Source: Gammaproteobacteria bacterium (lineage in GTDB: Bacteria; Pseudomonadota; Gammaproteobacteria; Pseudomonadales; Pseudohongiellaceae). From it: DNA of 64,000 bases. Shown in pieces: positions 22,141 through 31,362 of the stretch (the stretch's first letter is position 1; each line of letters begins with the position of its first letter). A program made the translations under genes and the position numbers. A model generated the notes under the pieces. It had not been told where the DNA came from, made no database searches, and was given only the letters and a program-made list of their open reading frames with translations. The DNA is taken from NCBI GenBank assembly GCA_030828385.1, contig JAURCS010000007.1, positions 1 to 64,000 on the forward strand, in the 5' to 3' direction.

Positions 22141-22200
22141 ACATCTAAATGATTCTCTGGTTCGAAATTATTAAGAGTTAATAATTATAGCGGCAGATAC

Positions 22201-22231
22201 TGGCTCTGGCTCTTTTAAATAGCCAGAGCCA
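22201..22231. repeat. perfect 11-bp inverted repeat
   Basis: TGGCTCTGGCT (22201-22211) and AGCCAGAGCCA (22221-22231) flank a 9-base loop. There is no U-run on either side. It lies about 60 bases upstream of the WbpL-like start, just beyond the comEA terminator, so it may be a leader hairpin or a protein-binding site. Confidence 0.8.
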
Positions 22232-22258
22232 TTTATTAACGCTTTAGATTGTTACATA

Positions 22259-22287
22259 AAAAAAGGCGCCTATGGGCGCCTTTTTTA
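22259..22287 (-). terminator. intrinsic terminator after comEA-like gene
   Basis: AAAAGGCGCC, a TATG loop and GGCGCCTTTTTT form a GC-rich stem with flanking A and T runs, so it can act in both directions. It is 14 bases past the stop codon of the comEA-like gene. Confidence 0.88.
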
Positions 22288-22300
22288 TCCACGAATCTGT

Positions 22301-22635
22301 TTACTCAAAACTGATACGGGCTTGATTATTACGCAGTGTTACTTCGCCCACACCATTGACCAGCAACAGTTCTTCCAGGCTGGCGAAGTCACCATATTCA
22401 TCGCGAAAGTTAACAATTGCTTCCGCTCTGCTTATACCCACACCATCCAGCATTCTTGCAATTGTAGGAGCATCAGCATGGTTAATATTTACCTGCTCTA
22501 CCTCTACGCTAACAGCATTCAAGGAATCACTTTCATGATCCTGAGCGGTGCTGGCCCAGGATAATGTCAGCAACAAACTGAATAAAATGGATTTTTTGGA
22601 ATAACGGATAACTGACTGATTTTAGAAAATTGCAT
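22301..22635 (-). pseudogene. ComEA-like helix-hairpin-helix protein, frame changes in signal peptide
   Basis: The downstream part encodes a secreted ComEA-type DNA-binding domain: NINHADAPTIARMLDGVG, then SRAEAIVNFRDEYGDFASLEELLLVNGVG. That frame has no ATG or GTG near its start. In another frame an ATG at 22635 has a perfect AAGGAGG 7 bases upstream and reads MQFSKISQLSVIPK before a TGA after 22 codons. A -1 change at the A6 run (22592-22597) joins the two and creates a textbook signal peptide (KKSILFSLLLTLSWASTAQ). The zero-frame reading there is A AAA AAT, a slippery heptamer. It may be a programmed frameshift, a mutation or a sequencing error. Confidence 0.75.
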
Positions 22636-22845
22636 ATTACTGCCTCCTTGGCACTGGAGAGAAACCTCCCCTTCTTTGATTCCATTCATCGCTTTGATTG
22701 GATTAATTCTATTTTCCCATTTTCCTTTTATTCTTTTCTCCATTTGTTTCAATTTTTTCATTTTTAATGAAGCGAATTGGGTAAATATATATTTCCTCCA
22801 ACCGTGACGCAGCAAAATGCTGCTGAAATCAATGTAGCAGAGAAA

Positions 22846-23547
22846 TCATTTTTTGCCGTGGATTTCTTCCATAATAATGCGCAGTTTTGCTGTGGGATCA
22901 TCAGCCTGTGTGACCGGCCTGCCAATCACCAGGTAATTGCTGCCGCTTTGTATTGCCTGCGCTGGCGTCATGACCCGTTTCTGGTCGTCCAGACTATCTC
23001 CAGCTGGCCGAATACCCGGGGTTACCAGTAGAAAGTCATCTGCCAGCTCACTGCGTAAAACAGGAGTTTCCCGCGCAGAGCAGACGACTCCATCCAACTC
23101 GCAGTCACTGCTTAGTTTGGCGAGAATGCTTACCTGTTCATCAGGGGTTACCGTAACACTGATTTCACGCAGATCCTCAGCCCCCATACTGGTTAATACC
23201 GTTACCGCTATAAGTAATGTGTCACCATTTTTTGGCAGGGCTGTACGAGCCGCTTCCAGCATGGCTCTGCCGCCACTGGCATGGACATTGACCATCCATA
23301 CACCCAGATCTGCCGCAGCAGCTACTGCCCCTGCTACGGTATTCGGAATATCATGATATTTGAGATCAAGAAACACATCGAAATGCTGTTTTTGCAGCTC
23401 CTTTACCAATTCAGGACCGGCACGGGTAAACAATTCCTTGCCAACTTTTACCCGGCATAGTGAAGGATCAAGTTTTTCTACCAGGGACAAGGCACTTGCT
23501 GCATCCGGGAAGTCCAGGGCAACTATGACGGGTCTATCAATAAGCAT
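22846..23547 (-). CDS. pyrF: orotidine 5'-phosphate decarboxylase
   Basis: Last step of UMP synthesis: OMP to UMP. It has 233 residues, the usual size. The catalytic DxKxxD motif is [10 protein letters not shown] (Asp61, Lys63, Asp66). The phosphate-binding VTPGIRP segment lies near residue 180. It follows lapB by 28 bases, the lapA-lapB-pyrF order seen in E. coli and Pseudomonas. Confidence 0.97.
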   Translation of the reverse strand: MLIDRPVIVALDFPDAASALSLVEKLDPSLCRVKVGKELFTRAGPELVKELQKQHFDVFLDLKYHDIPNTVAGAVAAAADLGVWMVNVHASGGRAMLEAARTALPKNGDTLLIAVTVLTSMGAEDLREISVTVTPDEQVSILAKLSSDCELDGVVCSARETPVLRSELADDFLLVTPGIRPAGDSLDDQKRVMTPAQAIQSGSNYLVIGRPVTQADDPTAKLRIIMEEIHGKK

Positions 23548-23575
23548 TTTTTCCTCACTCTGCTGAATCGCAGTA

Positions 23576-24808
23576 CTATTCTCCCAAAATACCGATTACG
23601 TGTTTGACGCTGCCCCAGTGTGAACAGCTCGGACACTGCCAATGCAGGCTCTTCAATTCAAAACCACAGTTCACACACTGGTATTGGGCCTTACTATCGA
23701 TGTATTCTGCAAGGACCTTCCTGTACAAAATGATTGCATTACTATTTTTATCCTGGCCCTCATTCTCACCATTACTTTGGCCTTCACTCAGACTCAGGGT
23801 TTTTAACAAAAGTCTCAATGATGGCTTGCCTGCCAATTGTCCAAGCAGAAACTCCCTGGCTTGCTGATCGCTATTTTCTTTTTGTAGGTATTCCGCAAGG
23901 CCCAGAAGTACCGATGTATTATTTTCATCGGCAATACATGTATCAATAAATTTCCTAAGACTTTTTTCTTTGCCTTCATTTTTATAGCAGTCGAGCAAGG
24001 GATAAAACACCTCGGCCATAAATGCAGGGTCCTGCTTCTTTACACGCAAGTAGCTTTTTATTGCTTCTTGGTAATTCCCACAACTGTTTTCCAGTTGGCC
24101 ACGCAAAATACTTACTCTGACATTATTTTTATCCATGCCTGCAGCCTGTTGTAAAAACTCTCGGGCTCTGGACATGTGCTCATTATTCAACTCGGATTCT
24201 GCAAGTTCACAATAAAAATGAGACGCAAGTTTCTGATAATAAGCGCGCTCCGCGGGGGAACATAGCCGAATCAATTCTATGAGAACATCGACCCCTTCCT
24301 GCCAGTCTTTTTCCAGTTGATAAACATTGGCAGAATGGATGAGCGCCTCTATTTTGATAGTTCCTTTTTCACGTCTCAATTCTTCAAGAAGATTCTCAGC
24401 ACGATCAAGAAGTCCAGCGGCAATATAACTTTGGACCAAATTTATTTTAATCTTATTAAGCTCTGCCTTGGAAAAACCGTTTTGCCCAAGCAGGTCCTGA
24501 TAAACCGAGATAGATCTATCCACTTTGCCCCTGCGACGCAATAATTTCCCCAGCGCCATGTGGGTTTGCAAGGTGCTGGAATTAACCTCCAGGGCGTCGA
24601 TGAAAAGGTCGATTGCATCGTCCGGCTCATCATTGAGGAGATAATTAAGACCAATAAAATAGTCTTCTGCAGGAAGGTTTCTAAATGGGCGGGCTATATT
24701 TGTACTGCGGTCAAGCCAGGGACATCGCCCTGATAGCCAGCCAAGAGCAATTGCTCCGAGTAACAAAAAATATAGAAAAAAATCAGACAAGTTGAATCCT
24801 TCACTCAA
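23576..24808 (-). CDS. lapB: lipopolysaccharide assembly protein B
   Basis: Inner-membrane anchored protein (YciM) that controls turnover of LpxC and LPS synthesis via FtsH. It has 410 residues: an N-terminal transmembrane segment (about 10-25), TPR repeats through the middle, and a C-terminal rubredoxin-like metal knuckle with CVNCGF and CPSCSHWG. Length and order match E. coli LapB (389). The preceding lapA gene ends 6 bases upstream, so the pair is coupled. Confidence 0.95.
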   Translation of the reverse strand: MSEGFNLSDFFLYFLLLGAIALGWLSGRCPWLDRSTNIARPFRNLPAEDYFIGLNYLLNDEPDDAIDLFIDALEVNSSTLQTHMALGKLLRRRGKVDRSISVYQDLLGQNGFSKAELNKIKINLVQSYIAAGLLDRAENLLEELRREKGTIKIEALIHSANVYQLEKDWQEGVDVLIELIRLCSPAERAYYQKLASHFYCELAESELNNEHMSRAREFLQQAAGMDKNNVRVSILRGQLENSCGNYQEAIKSYLRVKKQDPAFMAEVFYPLLDCYKNEGKEKSLRKFIDTCIADENNTSVLLGLAEYLQKENSDQQAREFLLGQLAGKPSLRLLLKTLSLSEGQSNGENEGQDKNSNAIILYRKVLAEYIDSKAQYQCVNCGFELKSLHWQCPSCSHWGSVKHVIGILGE

Positions 24809-24814
24809 ATTTAG

Positions 24815-25120
24815 TTAGCTTTTTCTATTTGACTGATTAACAGAATGCGATGACTGTAGTCTTAATTTATCCAGCTGGGATTGCAACTGACGGATCTGAA
24901 CCCTGTATTTAAGCTGCCTCAAAATACCCAGCCCAAGAACAAGGCCAGTTAAGCCACCCAGAATATACACAGCTATAATTATGACGCCAATACTGAAAGC
25001 TGGTAGCTCAGTGCCAACCCATAAATTTATTTCTGTGGTGTTGTTGACGGCAAAAAGAAATGCCAGCAATACAGTACCAACAAATACAAGAAAAGTTATA
25101 AATCTAAAAAAGCCTTTCAC
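24815..25120 (-). CDS. lapA: lipopolysaccharide assembly protein A (DUF1049)
   Basis: 101-residue inner-membrane protein of the YciS/LapA family with transmembrane segments at about 5-25 and 41-66, followed by a C-terminal coiled coil (LRQLKYRVQIRQLQSQLDKL). It works with LapB in LPS regulation. Adjacent to lapB as usual; the ihfB terminator lies just upstream, so lapAB probably has its own promoter. Confidence 0.92.
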   Translation of the reverse strand: MKGFFRFITFLVFVGTVLLAFLFAVNNTTEINLWVGTELPAFSIGVIIIAVYILGGLTGLVLGLGILRQLKYRVQIRQLQSQLDKLRLQSSHSVNQSNRKS

Positions 25121-25142
25121 GGTTTGAACTTATTGCCTATAT

Positions 25143-25182
25143 AAAAAAACGGCAGCTTCCGATAACAAAAGCTGCCGTTTTA
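25143..25182 (-). terminator. intrinsic terminator after ihfB
   Basis: AAAACGGCAGCTT (25146-25158) and AAGCTGCCGTTTT (25169-25181) form a 13-bp stem with a 10-base loop. It is about 16 bases downstream of the ihfB stop and before lapA. Confidence 0.88.
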
Positions 25183-25197
25183 ACAAGTCATCCAGAT

Positions 25198-25506
25198 TTA
25201 TTCCGGAATCTGTGTCTGTTCCTGCATACTAATGTTAACCCGGTCCCTTAATTCCTTTCCTGGTTTGAAATGAGGGACATACTTGCCACTCAATTCAACT
25301 GGCTCACCGGTTTTAGGGTTTCTGCCAACACGTGGGGCGCGATAATGCAGGGAAAAGCTTCCAAATCCCCTTATTTCAATACGCCCACCTTCAGCCAAAA
25401 CTTCAGACATGTAAGAAATGATCGCCTTTACAGCCAGTTCAACGTCTTTTGCAGACAGCTGCGTTTGCTTGGAGACAATCTGGTCTATCAGTTCTGATTT
25501 TGTCAT
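25198..25506 (-). CDS. ihfB: integration host factor subunit beta
   Basis: Partner of IhfA in the IHF heterodimer. It has 102 residues: [29 protein letters not shown], then the [28 protein letters not shown]-binding arm. It follows rpsA by 62 bases, the order conserved across gammaproteobacteria, and is followed by a strong terminator. Confidence 0.97.
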   Translation of the reverse strand: MTKSELIDQIVSKQTQLSAKDVELAVKAIISYMSEVLAEGGRIEIRGFGSFSLHYRAPRVGRNPKTGEPVELSGKYVPHFKPGKELRDRVNISMQEQTQIPE

Positions 25507-25568
25507 GACTCATCCTTCGCTAATGTTAACAGACAGGTTGCACTAAGGCATGCCAGTCACACGCTGAA

Positions 25569-27245
25569 TTATTCCTTCTCCAGCTGTGACTTGAGCAAAT
25601 CACCAACCGTAGTCGGAGCAGCTGATGTTGTGCTCTGCTTCTTGTGTTCCTCAACAGCACCCTTTTCTTCAGCAATTTCTCTTGCCTTGATTGAGAGGCT
25701 AATGACGCGGTTTTTACGATCGACACCAATTACAAGCAACTCTACTTCGTCGCCTACGGCAATCGCATTACGCGCATCCTCAACCCTTTCGCGGCTGATT
25801 TCTGAAGCTTTCAGTACGCCTTCAACACCATCAGAAAGCGTGATAATTGCTTCTTTGGCATCAACTTCTTTAACGATACCTTTAACCCGGGCGCCTTTCT
25901 CATTCTGGCCGGCAAAATTAGCAAAAGGATCATCGGAAAGTTGTTTAATACCCAGCGATATTCTTTCGCGCTCAGGATCAACCGAAAGAATAACCGTATC
26001 CAGCTTGTCGCCTTTCGTATATTCACGAACTGCCTGCTCACCTGGCTCTTCCCAGCTAATGTCAGACAGATGGACAAGACCATCGATTTCACCTTCCAGA
26101 CCAATGAAGATACCAAAATCAGTTATGGATTTGATATTGCCTGAAATCTTGTCGCCTTTCTTGAACTTTTCAGCAAAGCCATCCCATGGATTCTGCTGGC
26201 ATTGTTTAAGACCCAGAGAAATACGACGACGTTCCTGGTCAATATCCAGAATCATCACTTCAACTTCGTCACCCAGCTGTACCAGCTTGGACGGATGGAT
26301 ATTCTTGTTGGTCCAATCCATTTCGCTTACATGGATCAGGCCTTCCACGCCTTCTTCCAGCTCAGCAAAACAACCGTAATCGGTAAGATTAGTTACTACG
26401 GCCTTAACCCTGGTATTTTCCGGGTAACGGTTCTTGATTTCTACCCATGGATCTTCACCCAGTTGTTTCAGACCAAGGGAAACGCGGTTTCTCTCGCGGT
26501 CAAATTTAAGAATCTTGACATCAATTTCTTCACCCACATTCACAATTTCACTTGGATGCTTGATGCGCTTCCAGGACATATCAGTAATGTGCAGCAGTCC
26601 ATCAACGCCACCCAGATCAACAAAGGCACCATAATCGGTAAGATTTTTAACCACACCTTTAACGGACTGTCCTTCTTCAAGGTTTGCCAGCAGTTCATCA
26701 CGCTCTGCAGTATTAACTGATTCAAGAACTGCACGTCTTGAAACAACAACATTGTTGCGTTTCTGGTCCAGTTTAATCAGTTTGAATTCGAGATCCTTGT
26801 TCATCAAGTGATCCACTTCACGTACCGGACGTACGTCTACCAGTGAACCAGGCAGGAAAGCACGGATAGTGTTCACGTCAACCGTGAATCCGCCTTTAAC
26901 CTTACCATTGATGACGCCAATAACAGGCTCATCTTTCTCAAATGCTTCTTCAAGTACCATCCATGTTTCAGCACGCTTGGCTTTTTCCCGGGATAACTTG
27001 GTAGCACCGAAACCGTCTTCTACTGCATCAAGGGCGACTTTAACTTCGTCCCCTACCTGCAGAGTGAATTCACCATTGTCGTCAATGAATTCCCTGCGTT
27101 CAATAACGCCTTCGGATTTGAGTCCTGCATTGACAGTAATCCATTCGGAATCTATATCAATAATGGTCCCGATAATAATTGAACCGGGTTTCATGTCTAT
27201 GTCTTTTAAACTCTGTTCAAAGAGTTCTGCAAAGCTTTCGCTCAT
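25569..27245 (-). CDS. rpsA: 30S ribosomal protein S1
   Basis: mRNA-binding ribosomal protein. It has 558 residues (E. coli 557) with six S1/OB-fold repeats, seen as recurrent VTDYGxFVDLGG-type and [11 protein letters not shown]-type blocks. The final short repeat ends in [10 protein letters not shown]. Lies between cmk and ihfB. Long open frames exist antisense to it because of the biased codon use; they are not genes. Confidence 0.98.
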   Translation of the reverse strand: MSESFAELFEQSLKDIDMKPGSIIIGTIIDIDSEWITVNAGLKSEGVIERREFIDDNGEFTLQVGDEVKVALDAVEDGFGATKLSREKAKRAETWMVLEEAFEKDEPVIGVINGKVKGGFTVDVNTIRAFLPGSLVDVRPVREVDHLMNKDLEFKLIKLDQKRNNVVVSRRAVLESVNTAERDELLANLEEGQSVKGVVKNLTDYGAFVDLGGVDGLLHITDMSWKRIKHPSEIVNVGEEIDVKILKFDRERNRVSLGLKQLGEDPWVEIKNRYPENTRVKAVVTNLTDYGCFAELEEGVEGLIHVSEMDWTNKNIHPSKLVQLGDEVEVMILDIDQERRRISLGLKQCQQNPWDGFAEKFKKGDKISGNIKSITDFGIFIGLEGEIDGLVHLSDISWEEPGEQAVREYTKGDKLDTVILSVDPERERISLGIKQLSDDPFANFAGQNEKGARVKGIVKEVDAKEAIITLSDGVEGVLKASEISRERVEDARNAIAVGDEVELLVIGVDRKNRVISLSIKAREIAEEKGAVEEHKKQSTTSAAPTTVGDLLKSQLEKE

Positions 27246-27408
27246 AATTGCTTCCTGATTATTTGCAGAAGCCAGATGAATGTTGCTTTATTAACAACCT
27301 GTCATCAGGTCTCTGTAATACCGTAATCCAGCCGATACGGGTCAATTGATAATATTCACCTTACTTCAGCCTGGCTGGTGCATGAAGCGGGTGCTTTACT
27401 CTTGCGGG

Positions 27409-28092
27409 TTATTGGTCTGGCGTTACTGTGTCTTCGACTTTAATCAGTACTTTTTCAAGTACCTGATCAATAGTCAGTGACGTAGTATCAATGACGACAG
27501 CATCATCTGCTGGCCTGAGGGGTGAAACCTGCCTGTTGGCATCACGTTCATCTCGGCTGGCTATATCCTGCAAAAGGTCGCGCAGATTAACACCAACCCC
27601 CTTATTTATCAACTGCTTATATCGCCTTTGCGCCCTCTCTTCGGCACTGGCAGTGAGGTATATTTTGAGGTCTGCGGAGGGAAAAACTACTGTCCCCATA
27701 TCCCGGCCATCTGCTACCAGTCCGGGAGGACGACAAAAATCCCGCTGTCTTTGCAGAAGCACAGCTCTCAATTCTCCAATTGCAGCAACTTTTGAGGCCT
27801 TTTCTGCTGTTTCCTCGAGTCTGGCCAGATGGGATATTTCATTACCATTTAGCGTTATGGAGCCCTCGAACTCTGTCCCAAAAGCTACTTCCATAGCGCC
27901 AGCAAATTCACATACCTTATTGATTTCATTGATTAATATATTGTTTTTTTCGATACCCACTGCAACCACCCGGTAGAGCGCGCCACTGTCCAGTAAATGC
28001 CAGCCCAAATGCTGCGCAAGTAATTGAGTAATAGTGCCCTTGCCCGTTCCACTGGGCCCATCAATTGTAATAACCGGGACATGCTTACTCAT
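27409..28092 (-). CDS. cmk: cytidylate kinase
   Basis: Phosphorylates CMP and dCMP using ATP. 227 residues. P-loop DGPSGTGKGT (11-20), then GRDMGTVVFPSADLKIYLTAS and the lid region RDERDANRQVSPLRPADDA. It lies between aroA and rpsA; the aroA stop is 54 bases upstream of its start. Confidence 0.97.
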   Translation of the reverse strand: MSKHVPVITIDGPSGTGKGTITQLLAQHLGWHLLDSGALYRVVAVGIEKNNILINEINKVCEFAGAMEVAFGTEFEGSITLNGNEISHLARLEETAEKASKVAAIGELRAVLLQRQRDFCRPPGLVADGRDMGTVVFPSADLKIYLTASAEERAQRRYKQLINKGVGVNLRDLLQDIASRDERDANRQVSPLRPADDAVVIDTTSLTIDQVLEKVLIKVEDTVTPDQ

Positions 28093-28146
28093 CTATCCAG
28101 AGTCCTATTGCGTCTGCAGGCCTGCACGACGTTTTTTTGATTCCCG

Positions 28147-29466
28147 TTATTTTTCTGCATACTCGAGGGAAATACCGGTTTTACCTGCAAGATCAGTGAA
28201 GCCGGGAAAGGAAGTAGCCACATTATGGCAGTCATGGATGCTTATCTCTTTTGTGGCTTTCAGGCCGGCCATGGTAAACGCCATCGCAATCCTGTGGTCA
28301 CCATGGCTATTAATTTCCCCGCCACCCAACGGACCGCCTTCAATGATGATGCCATCATCCTTAACCACATGGGTGACACCCAAAGTTGCGAGGCCATCTG
28401 CCATCACCTGAATGCGGTCACTTTCCTTTACCCTAAGCTCTTCAGCACCACTCAAAGTGGTAGTGCCTTGTGCGCAGGCTGCCGCGATAAACAGGGCAGG
28501 AAACTCATCAATGGCAAGGGGAACCTGATCCAGAGGAATCTCTATTCCTTTAAGTGGCGCATATTTCACACGAATATCGGCAACAGGTTCACCGCCGACT
28601 TCTCGGGGATTTTCAATGCTGATATCTGCCCCCATGGCTAACAATATATTGATAACGCCGGTTCGGGTCGGATTAATACCCACATGCCGTAGCAACAGGT
28701 CGGAGCCTTCAGCAATGGATGCCCCGACAAGAAAAAATGCCGCTGAACTGATATCAGCAGGAACATCAATATGACATCCTGAGAGGCTACCCCCTCCCGT
28801 GATACTGATTCGCGCCCCTTGTGTCCCGATTTCATAGCCAAAACCACGCAGCATGCGCTCGGTGTGGTCTCTACATGGCGCGGGTTCCGTAATCTGTGAA
28901 CTCCCATCAGCTGGATCAGTATAAAGAGATGCCAGAAGCAAACAGGATTTGATCTGGGCACTGGCTACAGGCAGATCATAAATAATCGGATGTAATTTTC
29001 CTGCAGAGATGTGTATTGGCGCTACCCCCCCCTCCTGCAAAACAATATTGGCGCCCATTTCGGTCAATGGATCTGTGACCCGGCGCATCGGTCTGCTGGA
29101 CAGGGATTTATCCCCGGTCAGTACTGTAGGGAAAGCTTGAGCGGCCAGTAAGCCAGATAATAAGCGCATGGAAGTACCCGAATTACCCAGATAAAGAGGC
29201 CCGGCCGGGGGGGTCAAGCCATGCAGTCCAACGCCTTGAATCGTCGTTTTACCCGCGACGACATCATCTATCTGAACTCCCATAGCACGAAAAGCCTCGA
29301 GTGTAGCCAGGCTGTCCTCGCCTTCCAGAAAGCCTTCTACAGTGGTGAGTCCATCGGCGATGGACCCGAGAATTATCGACCGATGGGAAATCGATTTATC
29401 ACCAGGGACTCTGATATCGCCGCTCAGTTTACCGCCCGGTGTTACTTTAAAAACAAGATCTGACAT
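28147..29466 (-). CDS. aroA: 3-phosphoshikimate 1-carboxyvinyltransferase (EPSP synthase)
   Basis: Sixth step of the shikimate pathway: shikimate-3-phosphate plus PEP to EPSP. 439 residues. Key segments: GDKSISHRSIILG near residue 22, LGNSGTSMRLLSGLLA, SSRPMRRVTDPL, and the C-terminal HGDHRIAMAFTMAGL. In Pseudomonas aroA is fused to tyrA; here the two are separate genes with about 100 bases between them. Confidence 0.97.
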   Translation of the reverse strand: MSDLVFKVTPGGKLSGDIRVPGDKSISHRSIILGSIADGLTTVEGFLEGEDSLATLEAFRAMGVQIDDVVAGKTTIQGVGLHGLTPPAGPLYLGNSGTSMRLLSGLLAAQAFPTVLTGDKSLSSRPMRRVTDPLTEMGANIVLQEGGVAPIHISAGKLHPIIYDLPVASAQIKSCLLLASLYTDPADGSSQITEPAPCRDHTERMLRGFGYEIGTQGARISITGGGSLSGCHIDVPADISSAAFFLVGASIAEGSDLLLRHVGINPTRTGVINILLAMGADISIENPREVGGEPVADIRVKYAPLKGIEIPLDQVPLAIDEFPALFIAAACAQGTTTLSGAEELRVKESDRIQVMADGLATLGVTHVVKDDGIIIEGGPLGGGEINSHGDHRIAMAFTMAGLKATKEISIHDCHNVATSFPGFTDLAGKTGISLEYAEK

Positions 29467-29495
29467 AAGAATTTTTAAATCTACCTTTTGTTAAT

Positions 29496-29556
29496 GGAGC
29501 CAGACTGGCTAATAGCATCAACTGCCTTAATGGCAAATTCTATTAGCACTGGCTCC
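29496..29556. repeat. long imperfect hairpin between tyrA and aroA
   Basis: GGAGCCAG (29496) and CTGGCTCC (ending 29556) pair; inside them CTAATAG and CTATTAG pair; inside those TGCC-TTAA-TGGCA can form a small stem. Together they make a nested hairpin of about 60 bases between two coding regions read as one operon. There is no T-run next to it. It may be an attenuator, an mRNA-processing site or a degenerate palindromic repeat. Confidence 0.7.
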
Positions 29557-29570
29557 AAGTAAGAAAATCT

Positions 29571-30497
29571 TCAGGTTTTTGATCGCTTTGCGGAAAACAT
29601 TGCCAGAAATCTGTCTCTGGACTTTTTTGCACGAATAAATGTGGACATCAATTCAGCTGAGTTCTGGTCTTTAATAGCGGTTCGCATTCTATATAAACCT
29701 TCAATGTATTCATCCAGCACAGTAATCGTAGCATCACCATTGGCCATAAAAATATCGTGCCACATTTGCGGGTCGCTCGATGCAATTCGAGTAAAATCAC
29801 GAAAACCACCGGCGGCATAACGAAAAATCTCTTCACTTTCACCCTGCTGTGACAACGTATCCACCAACGCATAAGCAAGTAAATGAGGCAAATGGCTGGT
29901 GGCAGCGAGCACCTCATCATGATGCTTTACTGTCATGGAAATCACTTCTGCACCGAGAAGTTTCCAGAGCTTTTCTACAAGCTCATAAGATGATTCTTTT
30001 GTATTTTCCAAAGGGGTCAGGATGACCTTTTTATGTTCAAACAAGTTTGCAGTCGATACCGAATAACCACTGTGCTCTGATCCTGCAATGGGATGGCCAG
30101 GGACAAAATTTTCCGGAACACTTCCAAATACCTGAGTCACACTCTCAATGATCTCGCCTTTTACGCTGGCAGCATCTGTAACTACAGTGTCGCTACCAAG
30201 GACTGGCTGTAATTCCTTCAGTATATTTTTTACCGAAAGACTGGGGACCGCAATCACAATCAGATCTGCATTCTTGCAGGCCTGGCCAATATCAGTGAAG
30301 TAGTCACTGATCATGCCATCAGACAACGCCTGCTGAAGAACTTTTTCATTGCGACCTACAGCAACAACATTGGCATCAGGTAGCTTGGCAGCAAGTCCAC
30401 GGGCGATGGAACCCCCAATCAGGCCAAGGCCGATAATCACCACTTTCAGATTTTCAATCACGCTTTTTGCCACGTTATCTGCTACGTTATTTGCCAT
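29571..30497 (-). CDS. tyrA: prephenate dehydrogenase family protein
   Basis: Oxidative decarboxylation of prephenate (or arogenate) toward tyrosine. 308 residues. The NAD(P)-binding motif GLGLIGGS is at 23-30. The family signatures HPIAGSEHSGY and TSHLPHLLAYAL, which hold the substrate-binding histidines, are present. No chorismate mutase or ACT domain is attached. It starts one base after the pheA stop codon, so expression is coupled. Confidence 0.93.
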   Translation of the reverse strand: MANNVADNVAKSVIENLKVVIIGLGLIGGSIARGLAAKLPDANVVAVGRNEKVLQQALSDGMISDYFTDIGQACKNADLIVIAVPSLSVKNILKELQPVLGSDTVVTDAASVKGEIIESVTQVFGSVPENFVPGHPIAGSEHSGYSVSTANLFEHKKVILTPLENTKESSYELVEKLWKLLGAEVISMTVKHHDEVLAATSHLPHLLAYALVDTLSQQGESEEIFRYAAGGFRDFTRIASSDPQMWHDIFMANGDATITVLDEYIEGLYRMRTAIKDQNSAELMSTFIRAKKSRDRFLAMFSAKRSKT

Positions 30498-30498
30498 T

Positions 30499-31362
30499 TT
30501 ACTTGTAACACAATCTATTTAGATAAGGGCTGGCTACCGGGTAAGAACCAAGCACCCTGAATTCCAGAGAATGTCCAGACAGCTCTTCAAAAGCTGCACG
30601 TATATTGGCGTCCTCATGATGGCCTTCAATATCAACAAAGAAAGAATATGACCAGGCTTCTTTGCGGGAGGGCCTCGACTCGAGCTTGATCAGATTGACT
30701 GCATGATTCTTGAAAGGCTCAAGTGCATTGAACAGGGCACCTGGTTCATTCCTTGTACTAATAATCAATGAAGATTTGTCCCGCCGGCTAGGTGCCTGCG
30801 CATTGTTTTTACTAATGATGGCAAAACGGGTGGTGTTATCGTACACATCCTCGATATTTTCATTGAGAATCGATAAGCCATAAATTTCAGCGGCTGTTTT
30901 ACCTGCGATGGCCGCTGTATCCTGCATGCGGGATGCCTGAATGGCGGCTTCGGCATTACTCAAGGCTGACACTTTTTCAACCCCGGGATAGTTTTCTTCA
31001 AGCCAGTATCGACATTGACCAAGTGATTGCTGGTGTGAAACAACCCGCTTGATATTTTCAGCAAGGGTTCCGGGCCGAGCTAAAAGACAATGCTGAATTC
31101 GCAGCATTACTTCACCACAAATAATAGCGTCAGATGCACCAAAACAATCCAGCGTCTGGGTAACCGACCCTTCACTGGAATTTTCAACGGGGACAAGACC
31201 AAAGTCAGCCTGATCTGAATCAACGGCATTGAAAACGGAAGGAATATCATCAACTGCCAGGCAAGGTTGCTGGCTACCGAAATATTTTTCCAGAGCAGCA
31301 TGGGAATAAGTGCCTTCCGGGCCCAGATAAGCTACCCGGGCTGAAGGAAGAATATTACTCAT
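30499..31362 (-). CDS. pheA: monofunctional prephenate dehydratase
   Basis: Converts prephenate to phenylpyruvate for phenylalanine synthesis. The start [17 protein letters not shown] (ATG at 31362) overlaps the gyrA stop; the longer frame back to 31413 is only the gyrA tail. The dehydratase domain ([25 protein letters not shown], catalytic NTTRF) and a C-terminal ACT domain ([19 protein letters not shown]) are intact. The chorismate mutase domain normally fused at the N-terminus in gammaproteobacterial P-proteins is absent, giving 287 residues instead of about 360-390. Confidence 0.94.
   Translation of the reverse strand: MSNILPSARVAYLGPEGTYSHAALEKYFGSQQPCLAVDDIPSVFNAVDSDQADFGLVPVENSSEGSVTQTLDCFGASDAIICGEVMLRIQHCLLARPGTLAENIKRVVSHQQSLGQCRYWLEENYPGVEKVSALSNAEAAIQASRMQDTAAIAGKTAAEIYGLSILNENIEDVYDNTTRFAIISKNNAQAPSRRDKSSLIISTRNEPGALFNALEPFKNHAVNLIKLESRPSRKEAWSYSFFVDIEGHHEDANIRAAFEELSGHSLEFRVLGSYPVASPYLNRLCYK

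Noticed and set aside
22567-22815. 82-codon frame upstream of the comEA-like gene as a separate gene
   Set aside because: Only its last 22 codons follow a good ATG and ribosome-binding site, and these supply the comEA signal peptide start; the earlier part is low-complexity Lys/Glu-rich sequence.
25591-26379. 262-codon open frame opposite rpsA
   Set aside because: It is fully antisense to rpsA and its serine/proline-rich sequence matches no family; it is a shadow of the biased codon use of rpsA.
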